DNA of 64,000 nt from Semisulcospira habei (taxonomy: Eukaryota; Mollusca; Gastropoda; Semisulcospiridae), in NCBI GenBank assembly GCA_036245525.1, contig BTPG01000002.1, forward strand, positions 169,015,528 through 169,079,527. Reading direction: 5' to 3'. This document shows, piece by piece, positions 1-11,500 of the stretch. Made by a program: the position numbers and the translations under genes. Every line of letters starts with the position of its first letter. Position 1 is the first letter of the stretch. The notes beneath the pieces are model-generated. The model was not told where the DNA came from, made no database searches, and was given only the letters and a program-made list of their open reading frames with translations.

Positions 1-114
1 ATATTGTTGAGTTGGGCTATTTTCAGTACTAGTAAAATTTTCAGTTTTGGCTAGTAACATTTTCAGTTTGGCTAGTAAAACTTGGAAGTCACTAGCCAAA
101 GGCTGGTGGGCAAA
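1..114. repeat. Short AT-rich direct repeats, left edge
   Basis: The motif TTTTCAGT...CTAGTAA occurs about three times in the first 90 bases. The stretch borders the truncated DIRS element. I see no gene in it. Confidence 0.3.
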
Positions 115-149
115 ATTTTAGACTTTCAGGGCTGCTTGTACAGGATTTC

Positions 150-810
150 TGGAGATGGTGACACAGTCCTTGGTCAAGCATCTGGAGAACACCTGGGCCC
201 TTTCGGCATCGGCTCCCCTGCGAGAGATCCATATGGTATTGGTAGCAGCTTTCCTTTCGTCAGTCAACTCCATGGCAGCTGCTTCCAACTGCGACTTGAT
301 GCGACGAGACGAGCTCTTGAGACTATGCCCTTCTCTACCGGCTACGGTGTAGTCACAGCTGCGGACGGCACCTTTGGGAGGAACTCTGCTTTTCGGACCT
401 ACTTGGCAGTCGGTGAGGGAGTCTTCAGGGGTCCATGGCCAGCTCCACCTGCTGCGGTCGCCGCACGCTTTCAGTCAGCCCGCAGAGCCTTGGGTCGTGC
501 CTTGCGGTTCATTAGACCCTCCTCGCGTTCTCCCCAAGGCCAAGGCGGAACCTTTCCCCATCCCGCGCGCTCGCGCGCTTTCCCCGCACCCTCCACTACC
601 TGGTCCAGAGGCACCCAGAAGCGAGGGTGCGGTCCTCCCGCCGATTTCTGTTGGGTCTCTGGTCGGCAGGAGGCTAGCACAGTTCAGTAGCATGTGGCGG
701 CAGCTGTTCACAGACGACTCATGTTCTGTCGACTGTCTCCGAGGGACTGCAGATTTCCTTCAGGCCTCCCCCCCCCCCCCCCCCCCCCCCCCCCTCCTCG
801 CCCGCTAAGA
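150..810 (+). pseudogene. DIRS copy 1 gag-like remnant
   Basis: It aligns by eye with the end of the gag-like frame of copy 2 (shared features: a CDLxRRDxLLRLCxxLP motif and the following GGTLLFG/GGPQLFG block). It is split over three frames. A run of about 27 C at 768-794 lies at the end of the region, where copy 2 has a shorter C-rich stretch. No function is assigned beyond a structural-protein role, inferred from position. Confidence 0.55.
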
Positions 811-829
811 CACTTTCCTCTCTGGACTC

Positions 830-2530
830 GAGTACCGGGAGAACAGGACAAGGCATCTGCCTTGCATGGCGAGGTGAGGGTCCTGTTACAGAAGCAGGCC
901 ACGGAGGTGGTGTTGCACCCCGACTCTCCAGGGTTCTACAGTCGACTCATTCTCGTACCCAAACCCGGAGGGAAATAGAGGCCGATTATAGACCGTTCAG
1001 CCCTAAACAAGCTTATTGTGGCCCCGCGCTTCAGGATGGAGACAGTAACCAGAGCCTTGAGGGCTACGGTGCGACCGCAGGACTTTGCAGTGAGCCTCGA
1101 CCTAGCGGATGCGTATTTGCATGTGCCCATCCATTCGGCGTCGCGACGGTACCTGCGCTTTGCCTTCTGCGGGGTAGTTTACCAGTTTTGAGCCCTTCCT
1201 TACAGACTCAACCTCAGCCCATGGGTATTTACCAGGATTGTGGATGGGGTGATGACAAGGTTCCGGCAAGCGGCTTCCAGCCCGACGTCCAATTATCTGG
1301 ACGACCTACTGTTATGGAACCAGGTGGCGAGCGTTTTAGAGACAGACAGAGATACACTTCTGGCTCTTCTCCATTGACTAGGCTTCCTAGTCAACGGAGG
1401 AAAGTCCGACTTGATACCTTCGCGCCGGTTTGTCCACCTTGAGATGGAATTCTTGACCGACCTCAATCAAGTAACACTGCCAGTAGAACGAATTCAGAAA
1501 ATAGTGGAAGCTGCACTCGGGAGCCTTACACGCGGACGCGATCCCGGCCAGGGGCTGGCTTCGACTGTTAGGCCTGCTAAGCGCGGCAGCGGATCTTCTC
1601 CCCCTAGGAAGACTCTACGCATGGCCGATTCAGCTTCATTTGCTTCTACACTGGCACCCCTTCTCGAGCAATCTAGCGGCCTTGGTACCGGTGACGGAAT
1701 TAGTTCAGCCTCATCTTCAGCGTTGGGGGGACAGTGCCTTGCTGGCGTTGTGGGTCTCCCTTTTCTCCCCTCCTCCTCAGCTTTCCATCTGCACGGACGC
1801 GAGTCACTCAGGCTGGGGTGCCCACCTGCTACCGCAGTTTGCCGAGACCTCGGGCAGCTGGACGGAAGAACAGTCAGGCAGACACATCAACTATCTGGGG
1901 ATGTAAGCGGTGTGGCTGGCGCTCATCGTTTGGGAAGATCGACTCGCGCAAACGGGGGTGCTGGTACTCTCCAACAACTCGACAGTCGTAGCCTACATTC
2001 AGAACCAAGGGGGAACACGCTCTCCATCACTTTGCATCCTTGTGTACCAAGTCTTCCTTTGGTGCAGGGACCGGGGCATAACCCTACAGGCGCGACACAT
2101 TCCGGGACATCTCTCTCTCGTCAAGGTCAGATGTTATATACGGAGTGGTCCCTACGTCCAGATATCTTCCAGCTAATCTGCGCGCGTTGGGAGGCGCCGA
2201 TGATCGATCTCTTCGCCACAAGATGGAACAACAAGCTTCCTCTGTTCGTCTCCCCCGTTCCGGATCCGCTTGCCTGGGCCATGGATGCACTGTCCATACC
2301 GTGGGAAGGACTTCTGGCGTACGCATTTCCTCCCACAGTGTTGGTACCCAAGATAATTCAGAAACTCAGGGACAGCAACACAATACTTTTTCTAGTCGCT
2401 CCGTTCAACTGGTTCAAGAGTTGGACCACCGACCTCTTGGTTCTCACCACTGACCATTCCCTGGTTCTTCCCACTCCGAGTGCGATGCTCAAGCAGCCCA
2501 GGCAACAGCTTTTCCACCCCTGCCCAGAGC
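830..2530 (+). pseudogene. DIRS copy 1 reverse transcriptase / RNase H (broken)
   Basis: RT landmarks over several frames: FYSRLILVPKPGG near 930-975, [13 protein letters not shown] (motif A) near 1095, SNYLDDLLL (motif C YxDD) near 1290, and MEFLTDLN near 1445. RNase H landmarks: CTDASHSGWGAHL near 1790-1835, [14 protein letters not shown] near 1975-2015 and RHIPGH near 2095. In the third RNase H motif the usual Asp of DNSTVVAY is Asn. After RNase H comes the family's conserved connector (DLFATRWN...LPLFVSPVPDPLAWA). Several in-frame stops interrupt it. Confidence 0.8.
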
Positions 2531-3620
2531 GACTGATGTTACACGCTTGGAGGTTGTCCGGCAGGCCCTCTCAGCTATAGGCGTCTCGGGTGCTGCAGTG
2601 GAAGCGATCTTTGCAGCCAAGAGGGTCTCCACGCGTAATGTCTACAAAGGAAAGTGGCGCGTCCTCCAGTCTTGGTGCGCGGCGGAGCAGCTTTCCCCCA
2701 CGGACTTAACCAACCCCCAATTGGCCGAGTTCTTTCTGTGGCTTTTCTTCAGGGAGAACTTAACGCCCATCACCATCCGGGGTTACCTGGTGATGGTGGC
2801 AGACACATACCGACACCTCGGAAGGCCAGATCCAGGGGCATGCAAAGACTTGGCAGATCTGATGTCACACTTCGATCTGCAGCGACTGTCCCGTTCGTTG
2901 GTCCCATGCTGGGACTTGTCCTGGGTACTTACATGGCTCAACACTGACAGATTCGAGCCTCTACCATTAGCTCATTTGGGATACCTTACCAGGAAGACCT
3001 GCTTCCTGCTGGCTCGCCACAGCCTTGCGGGTTAGCGCGATTCATGCCTTTTCGACTCGTCCCCCTTGTCTACAATGCAGGGCTGTTGGGTCGGTACAGG
3101 TACTTACGGACCCGACCTTCTTGGCTAAGAACTGCCTTCCAGTGTCGGCGCCACAAGTTGTTATTGTGCGACCTCTCAAGGCTACGGATCAGCCACAGGA
3201 CTCCAGACTACAGGACCCTGTCAGGGCCCTTAAAGACAGTGTACCTGCGCAGAACTAAGCCACTAAGACAAGGGCGCTCACGCCTTTTCCTGCCCTTGGC
3301 TCCAGGCAGAAGGGACATATCGGCACAGACAATCTCGTCCTGGCTCCACTGGGTGATTCAGACAGCTTACAAGGAGCTCGCCCCAGAGCAAGCTAAAACA
3401 ATGCAGATACGGGCTCATGAAGTCCGAGCAGTGGCGACGAGCATCGCCTTTGACCGAAACTGTGCCGTGAAGAATATTGTGGCAGCCGTGGGTTGGTGGG
3501 CTGAGTCTACCTTCGCCCGCTTCTACCTACGAGACCTATCCGGCCAGCGCACAAACCATGGACATCTTGGCTGCGCAGCACTCCCTCCCGGTGCCGCAGG
3601 CACCATAGGTTCGCTTAGCT
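2530..3620 (+). pseudogene. DIRS copy 1 tyrosine recombinase (broken)
   Basis: The N-terminal SAM-like core-binding part is at 2547-3035 ([28 protein letters not shown]). A frame change near 3035 follows, then the catalytic part at 3044-3622 with HEVRAVATS (the HxxR box) and a GWW...FARFYLRD segment containing the presumed nucleophilic Tyr. The first catalytic Arg region, SRVSELHAL in copy 2, is disrupted here. Confidence 0.8.
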
Positions 3621-3719
3621 AAAATTGTCGGGAGTGGGCGCATAGGGAGAGGCCTTGATGATATGCGTTTGCACGGGCTTGGGAGGTGTTCCTGGTTGCG
3701 GCACCCGCCTCATGTTCGC

Positions 3720-4089
3720 CATTCTTCCTAGTAGTAATGTCATTGTTAATGATTTTGAGAAAATAAATTAATTTTTCTCTAAAATGTATTTTTTTCGAAA
3801 AATACTTGCTGATGACATTACTCTGAGGTCCCTCCCTCCTACCCCGCTTGCCGTTTTAGAGCTAAGGCTCAGATACTGGCGGGAAAGGGTGAGTGCGCCA
3901 CCGGATACGGTAGTACAGGAGGCCACTTAGGGGATGCCCTGGTAACGGCACACCAGTGATTGCCTTCTCTTAGGGAGAGTAACACAGTAATTTTTTTTGG
4001 CTAAAATTGATATGCTAAGCGAAGCTTCCCAGTAGTAATATCATCGGTAAGTATTTTTCGAAAAAATACATTTTAGAGAAAAATTAATT
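3720..4089 (+). repeat. DIRS copy 1 right terminal module (internal complementary region and ITR)
   Basis: An AT-rich palindromic module with TAGTAATGTCATTGTTAATG and its near-complement around TGCTGATGACATTAC (3728-3823) is followed by about 200 bp. A second copy of the terminal repeat (GTAATATCATCGGTAAG) comes at 4034-4089. The same arrangement is present in the other two DIRS-related elements. Confidence 0.75.
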
Positions 4090-4980
4090 TTTTGGCTCAC
4101 GTTTGAAGCAAAAGTGCGTTTATGTTTTGGGCCAGTGGTCATCCGTCCATCTCCGCCCAGTGTCTGGCATCTGTTGTCAGCCATGTTAAACTTTAACATT
4201 GGCATTTTCTGGAAGACTATTCAAGCCACAGTCTTCAAATTTAACCCAAGGGTACTTTGTGGCAAGACCTTTCTGAACATATCAATTTCATTGACATCTC
4301 TCAAAGGTCAAGTCACAGGGATCGGGAAATGGGTCCAAGCCAGCCAAATTTTGTCAAAGTTTGTTTCTTTCAAATACTATTCACAACTACAAACCAAAAC
4401 TTGGTACAAAGATACCTGGTGGTAGGATCTTTTTATGCATACTAATTTGGATGATCCATGGGAAAGGTGACATGAGATCTGGAAATAGGTCAAAAATATT
4501 TTGACATGTTTTTTTCTCAAACACTGTTCATAACTTCAGACCCACACTTGGTACAGAGGTACCTGATGGTAACATCTTCCTATGTATACTAATTTGGATG
4601 ACCCCATGCAAAAATCGAGCATCACCAGAGATCAGGAAATGGATCACAATAGCTATTTCCTGACGAAAATTGTTTTTTCTCGAATAACATTTACAACTTC
4701 CAATACAAACTTGGTCCAAAATATTTTGACAACTTGTTTTCTTCTCAAATACTGTTAATAACTTCATACCCAAACTTGGTACAGAGATATCTGATGGTAA
4801 GACCTTCATATGTGTGCTAATTTGGATGACCCATCGGAAAGGTCAAGGGTCACACAGGATCAGGAAATGATGTGAAAAAAAGTAGAATTTTAGCTTTCAT
4901 CAGCACTTTTGCTAAACTTTTCAGCCAACGCTGGCAAAAAGATAGCTGATAAAACCTTTCTATGCCTACTATTTTGCTTC
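4090..4980 (+). repeat. 164-bp-unit repeat element, copy P1
   Basis: It starts TTTTTGGCTCACG, has a head region (GGCCAGTGG...GGTAAAC...TTGGCATTTTCTGG) and then diverged tandem units marked by TCAAATACTGTT...AACTTGGTACAGAGATACCTGATGGTAAGACCTT-type sequence. No coding capacity. The AGGTCA-A-GGGTCA motif is at about 4842. The right end is degenerate. Confidence 0.7.
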
Positions 4981-5457
4981 ACTATAAAAGCCAACCCTTT
5001 CCTTGCATTAGAACTGGGTCATTCGTGCAGGTGAGCCTTTTTCAGACTGTACTGGTGACTACATGCACAAGGGTGTCTGTATTTGCATATGCTGTTTTCA
5101 TTTCTACAACTGTAAATCCTTTTATGTATCACCACGGGTCACAAAAAATTAATTTTGGGGGGGCATAATTACGCTTGTTGCCATCGGCAAATGCTTTTCA
5201 TGTACGTGCATGTGTGCAAGCATGTTTCATCATGATTTTCCAGACTTTTTGCCATCTCGTACGCATTTTTTTTTGCCAGCGTTGTGCAAAATTGTGGGGG
5301 AAAAGCCGTGCAGCCTCTGATCACATACACTGGTGTACAGCTCAAACAAAGGCAAAGGGAAAATTGTATTTAACAAAAGTAAGTCTATTTTGGAAATGCC
5401 AGCGTTAATTATCATTGCTAAAAGTGCTTGCATGTCATTAAAGTTTTTCTGTTGCAG

Positions 5458-5551
5458 TGTGACGCGATTTCAACGCTGGAAAAGGAACATGATTTTAGAG
5501 AAGAACATTTTGACTTTATCCAGCAGTATGTCAGGAAGTTTTGTTTGAAGT
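5458..5551 (+). CDS. DYNC1LI: Dynein LIC exon (CDAIS...RKFCLK)
   Basis: The exon follows the acceptor tctgttgcag and ends before gtatcc, with phase 0 in and phase 1 out. It encodes 31 residues beginning [13 protein letters not shown] and ending RKFCLK, the part of LIC after the NKxD-like TKCD motif. The split codon joins to the next exon as Phe where vertebrate LIC has Tyr. The preceding exon, expected to end in VVCTK, is not in the window. Confidence 0.93.
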
Positions 5552-8500
5552 GTATCCTTTTAAATTGAAAATCATTTACACATTAGAAGATGGATCAACC
5601 ATGATAATTCAAGGGTAGTGCCAGATTAGCTTGGTGCCTGATGGTGCTGAGCTAATCTCACACTACTCCTGAATTATCATGGTTGATCCATCTGCTGCAA
5701 CTGGTACATGGTTATCAGGTGACACCTCCCAAATTTTGGAAATGCTGCTGCAGGGTTAACTCATTCGAGACGTGCCACATACGGATACACGCCTTTAAGT
5801 CGCGTATCCCTATGCAGCATGTCTTGAATGATTTAAATGTGTTAATTAAAAAGAAAAGTTAGTTTGGGTGGTCTTTATAAATGCATTGAAGCATTACAAC
5901 CGTAATAGTTTGTTACTTTTTGGCTCACATGCGATTTTAAAGTGAGTCTGTGTAATGGGCCATTGTCTGTGGTCCATCGTCTGTGGTAAAACTTTTACAG
6001 GGGTGGGATTTTTCTGGGTTTCCGTGGATTTCCGAGGACACTCTTTCACAATTGCGCTGAAGCATATTTATTTTCCGCGTCTAAAAACAACAACAAAAAA
6101 GATGAAAAAATGGAAAAAAATTCTCAAATGGGTTGGATTTGTATGTAGTTTGGTTCACTATCGCCCGATACTTCCGGTAGCTTTAGGTAGCAGAGGAAAA
6201 TGGCAGTGAGAAAAGATAATGTTCAAGACAGAGTGCTGTTTAGTGTGCATCTGACCATGATTTGGTAAGCACATTCCATTTTTACAGGGCGGATCAGGGG
6301 TGCCATAACAAGGTCTCTTTTTGGGGGTGTTTGGCCTCGCTCCCCCTGTCGGTTGTTCAATACTTTGGTGAACGGTGGACACGCGCATATACCCCCCCCC
6401 CCCTCCCGTTTGATTTTTTGGGCCGCTGTGAAGGATGGCCCCCCTCCCCCCTGTTGTTTGATTTTCGGGCCGCTGGAATTAGTGATTTTCCTCGTTGACG
6501 TTTTCTTTGTTACTGGAATCCCACCCCTGTTTTAACGTTGGCATTTTCACGGAAGCTACTCGAGCTACAATCTTCAAAATTGGCCCAATGGTATTTTGTG
6601 GCAAGACCTATCTAAACATACCAATTTCAGCGACCTTGTTTAAAGGTCAAGGTCATATAGGGTCCAGAAATAGGTAAACAAAATGACCTGGTTTTGAACA
6701 GTCTTATCTCAAATACTGTTTTCAACTGCAAACACAAACTTGGTACAGAGATACCTGATGGTAAGACCTTTCTATGCATACTAATTGGGCTGACTCCTCG
6801 GAAAGGTCAAGGGTCACAGGAGGTCCAAAAATAGTGATTTTCACACAAATTGTTTTTTCTTAAATACTATTTTCAACTTCAAACCTAAACTTGGTACAGA
6901 CATACCTGATGGTAAGACCTTTCTGCGCATGCTAATTTGGATGACTCCTCAGAAAGATCAAGAGATTGACAAAGTGTTAAAAATGCCACAAGTTATTTTT
7001 GGCTGACGTGCGAAGCAAGAGTTAGTCTGTGTTTTGGGCCAGTGGTCCTCCGTCCATCATCCGTGGTAAACTCTAACGTTGGCATTTTATTGGAGACTAT
7101 TCAAGCCACATTCTTCAAACTTGCCCCATGGATACTTTGTGGTAAGACCTTTCTAAACATACCAATTTGAGTGACCTCTCACAAAGGTCAAGGTCACAGG
7201 GGATCAGGAAATAGGTAAAAAATAGCTATATTTTGAGATAGTTTTTTTTCTCAAATACTATTCACAACTTCAACCAAACTTTTTACAAAGATACCTGATG
7301 ATAAGACCTTTCTATACATACTAATTTGGTTGATCCCTCGGAAAGGTCAAGGGTCACAAGAGCTCAGGAAATAGTTGTAAAATAGCCATATTTTGACAAA
7401 CGATGTTTTTTTTCTCAAACACTATTCACAACTTCAAACCCAAACTTGCTACAGAGATACCTGATGGTAAGACCTATCTATGCATACTAATTTGGATGAC
7501 CCCTCAGAAAGGTCAAAGGTCATAATGCTCAGGAAATAGGTCTGAAAATGGCCATATTTTGACAAAAGATGTTTTTTTTCTCAAATGCTATTCACAACTT
7601 TAAACCCAGACTTGCTACAGAGATACCTGATGGGAAGACCTTTCTATGCACACTAATTTGGTTGATCCCTCGGAAAGGTCAAGGGTCATGAGAGCTCAGG
7701 AAATGGGTCTAAAATAGCCATATTTGACAAAAGATGTTTTTTCTCAAATACTATTCACAACTTAAAACCCAAATTTGATACAGAGATACCTGATGGTAAG
7801 ACTTATCTATGCATACTAATTTGGATGGCCTTTTGGAAAGGTCACGGGTCACAAGAGGCTGGCAAATGTGTGTAAAATGATGATTTTTGATAAAATTGTA
7901 GGTATTCCCAAATGTTTGCAAATTTTTCAGCCAAATTTGATACAAACATAGCTGATGATAAGACCTTCCTATGCATACTAATTTAGTCGACTCATCACAA
8001 AGGTCAAGGGTCACAGGAGGTTGACAGATGTGTGAAAAATGCTTACATTTTCAGAAAACTAGGATTTTGCTGCTGCAGAATCCAGCCCTTGTCACAAAGG
8101 TCACAAATGTAAATCGGTCATACAAGGGAGCCATAATGGCTTTGCCTTTCTTGTTTATCAAAGTTGTGGATTGGTCATACACATGAGCCATGAGGGTTTT
8201 GCCATTTTTGTTTAAAAAATGCAATGGCCATTTTTGTGTGTTTGACAGAATGTGACAAAACTTACTGTCTCATCAGTCATGTCATTGTTAGTGAGTGTTT
8301 TTTCTGCTTTCCTTGACTTGTTGAAAGTTGGTGCTGGTCTGTTCTACACATCTGTGAAAGATGAGCGGAACTGTGAGCTGCTGTATCGCTATCTTGTCCA
8401 CAGAATATACGGCTTCCCCTTCACCTCACAAGCCTACGTTGTGGAGAGGGATTCAGTCTTTGTGTAAGTACACTGGAGCTCAGACTTGGTCTGGTTGGTG

Positions 8501-11500
8501 AAAGCACGTGTATGCACTACAAAGATGCTTGTTATGGCCAGTATTTATTTCTAAGTTTGTCATTATTTGGTGGTGAGGATTGCAGTTTGTTTGCACTGTT
8601 GAAGAAGGCGCTGTGTGTTACCTTGCTCGTTTATTTACGATCTCCAGAGGCTGTTAAATTCAACTCAGAAATCTACACCTGACTTTTCTGGGAATTCTGT
8701 TATTGGGCCTATCTTTATATCTTCACATTTAACCTATTTAAAATTCACTGCTGTAACATGGCAAATGACACCCAAATGTAAAAAGCATGGATCTATTTGA
8801 GCCCCTGATGTGGATCGACAGGATTGTTTAAGGTTAGTGTCACAGTAGCTTGGTGCCGGTATGTGCCATGCTATTCCAACACCACGTGAACTATTATGGT
8901 CGATTTTTGCTGTGGACCTCAAAAGATATCTCAAATAAAAATTGATTTCATTCTAAGGGTATAATGAGTTCAATTAAGGACCAATACCTCTTGCTGGCTT
9001 CATTCATAATTTGTATGCCTCCAGCAGATAACGGGTGATGAATCCGCGATGGTCCAAGTGACATCATTTTTAGCAGCTGTCAGGGAAGGATGTATTATGC
9101 ATAGGTCATTTACCCCTTAACCCATAACACACTGAGGCTAAAAGCTTCAAATTTGTACACTGCCATATGCAAGCTACATTATAGTACTTACAGATAAGGA
9201 TATAGACCAATGGCTTTAGTTCAAGGGTGGTGCCAGAATAGCTTGGCACCAAGAGGTGCCAAGCTATTCTGGCACTAACCTTGAACTATTTTAGTCAAAC
9301 TTATTTCTCACACTTGTGTATTCCGAATGATAAGGGTTAACTGCTACTGTCTATATTGTTTGGCAGTAGGCACATAAAGTTACACCTCTTTTCCACTAAG
9401 TAGTAGCATCTGTAGCAGTCTAGAATGATGCTAAATTTGTCAATACATTACTGTACATAACATGAAAATATTTCATTACAGACCTTGTGGCTGGGACAAT
9501 GAAAAGAAAATTAGCATATTGTATGAAAACATGACCTCCATGAAACCGGAAGACTCCTTCGACGATGTCATAGTCAAACCAATTTTGAGAAAGGTAAATA
9601 TAAGGGGATCGATCAATCTTTTGAATTTTGTTTGTGTGTGTTTAAAACACATTGAAGATATTCTCACTAACAGGATTTATCAACTAGAAATTTGTTGAAC
9701 TAAGCTGTAGAATTGGGCTGTCATATATACCCTTGTATCAAATGTGCAGTCCAAGGGAAGCAATTTGTCCCACTGACTGACCTTTCACACAAGTTTCCCT
9801 CAAGAAGAAAACATGCATGTGTGATAGATGTCCTTACAGCCATTTGCAGGGGTAGGATTGAACCTCATGCACATGCAACCATAGGTCCTATTTATTGCTG
9901 TGGCTTTCTGCATGCACAGCTGGGTTAAAATCCACTGCATACAAATGAGGATTAACCCCTTCACTGCTGAGGAAACGTGAACATGACTCAACTGCAAAAG
10001 ACATTGATCCTCGTTGGATTCAGGAGGACCTATGCCTCTTGCTGAGACTACTTTGTATCTACGTAGCTTTTGTGGTTATGGCTTTTGATTTTTGAAGAAA
10101 CAAAGAGATCGGCGAACTATGCATCCAGTGGCTTGGACGGGGTTTAACCCATTTAGCCCCGAGTCCCTACAGCAGGAGATGGATTGACCATGATAATTCA
10201 AGGGTAGTGAGAGATGAGCTTGGCACCTTCAGGCGCCAAGCTCTTCTGGCACTGCCCTTGAATTATGGTCAATCCATCTCCTGCAGCTGGTACATGGTCG
10301 TCCAAAATTTAGGAAATGGGACCCTGGGGTTAAATGGGTTAATTGTAATTGTTTTGTTTTGTGTGTCAGCCGATGCAACGTGATGCTGAGGTGGTCGCTG
10401 AGGATGAGCAGGTGTTCCTGATGAAACAACAGTCACAGCTTGCCAAGCAGGCCACGGCAGGAGTACCAGCTGGGGTAATAAATCGAACCACCTGATTCAC
10501 TCGCCCTTTCTGCTGCTGCAACAATCCAGCCTTTTATGTGCACGAGACGTACATTCTTATGAGCATTTGCTGTTGTGTTCTTGCGTGTGGTGTGGAATCT
10601 CATTAACCCCATCAGCTGCAGGAGCAAATGAGAGTATATGCTGCTTGCTGACCACTTTTGCTACAGCTGTGCCTTAACTTGATATGTTTTTTTAGGAATG
10701 GGATTAGCTCTATGATTGTCAATGTAAAGCCAAGCACCATGGGAATCTCATGGGCCCCTGCAGCCTTAGAAACTCATGAGATTTATGCCTCGTCTTGCTG
10801 CCAGTGATCTGTTCTATTTATGTCTTTCATGTTTACTTCCTCTGATGGGGTTAACCCATTTATATTTTAACCCCATAGTTGCAAATTTGTTAGGTGGCAT
10901 CTAACGATTATGTACCAGATGCAGGCGATGGATTGACCATGATAATTCAAGGGTAGTGCCAGATCAGCTTCATGCGTGATGGCTTAATGGGTTAACTGTA
11001 CAAGTGAGTTACAGAGTAGATGTACAAAGTTGTCCCCAAACACTAAGCTGGGTGAATTACTTGATTGCTAACCCCTTGTGCAAGCAGCCACTGGTACTGT
11101 AAAGAATACCGTATCTTTATGTTGCAGGAACAGGCTGCGCCCCGCGCTGCCCGACCGCCTACCCAGCGAACACCAGAACGTGCGGGTGGGGCCCAGACAT
11201 CCCCGATGCGCGGCAAGGTACCCCAGGAACATGTACGCATGCTTTTTCTTGCTTCTCTGCTAATACTAACATTAATTTTGCAATTGGAAGTTGCTGCAAG
11301 AATGTGTTTTGATTCAGAATGTTGTAAACATTTTTGTTTGGCATAATATAGTCAGCACTTACGGGTTGGTGGGAAGAATTTAGAAACGTTTTTGCACATT
11401 GAGTTCTTTTAAAAAAATTGTTCGTAACTCTGAAACCTGTGTTTTTGTTAACAGGTAAATAAATAAAACGTTATGAAACAAATTATCAGTATTTGCTTTC

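Larger units (their letters stand above)
115..4089 (+). mobile_element. DIRS-type tyrosine-recombinase retrotransposon, 5'-truncated (copy 1)
   Basis: Order: gag-like remnant, reverse transcriptase, RNase H, tyrosine recombinase, then an AT-rich inverted terminal module at 3720-3835 and a terminal repeat at 4030-4089. This is the layout of DIRS retrotransposons, which integrate through a tyrosine recombinase and have inverted termini plus an internal complementary region. The left terminus and most of gag are missing. Many stops and frameshifts show the copy is dead. Its right end abuts a 164-bp-unit repeat. It lies in the dynein LIC intron upstream of the exon at 5458 (inferred, because the preceding exon is outside the window). 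Confidence 0.85.

Noticed and set aside
82..810. Overlapping open frames in the first kilobase as host genes
   Set aside because: They overlap each other and align in pieces with the gag region of the DIRS element at 17-23.5 kb.
5250..5333. First exon or promoter of the LIC gene near 5.2 kb
   Set aside because: The exon at 5458 starts in mid-domain (CDAIS), so the gene must begin upstream of the window.
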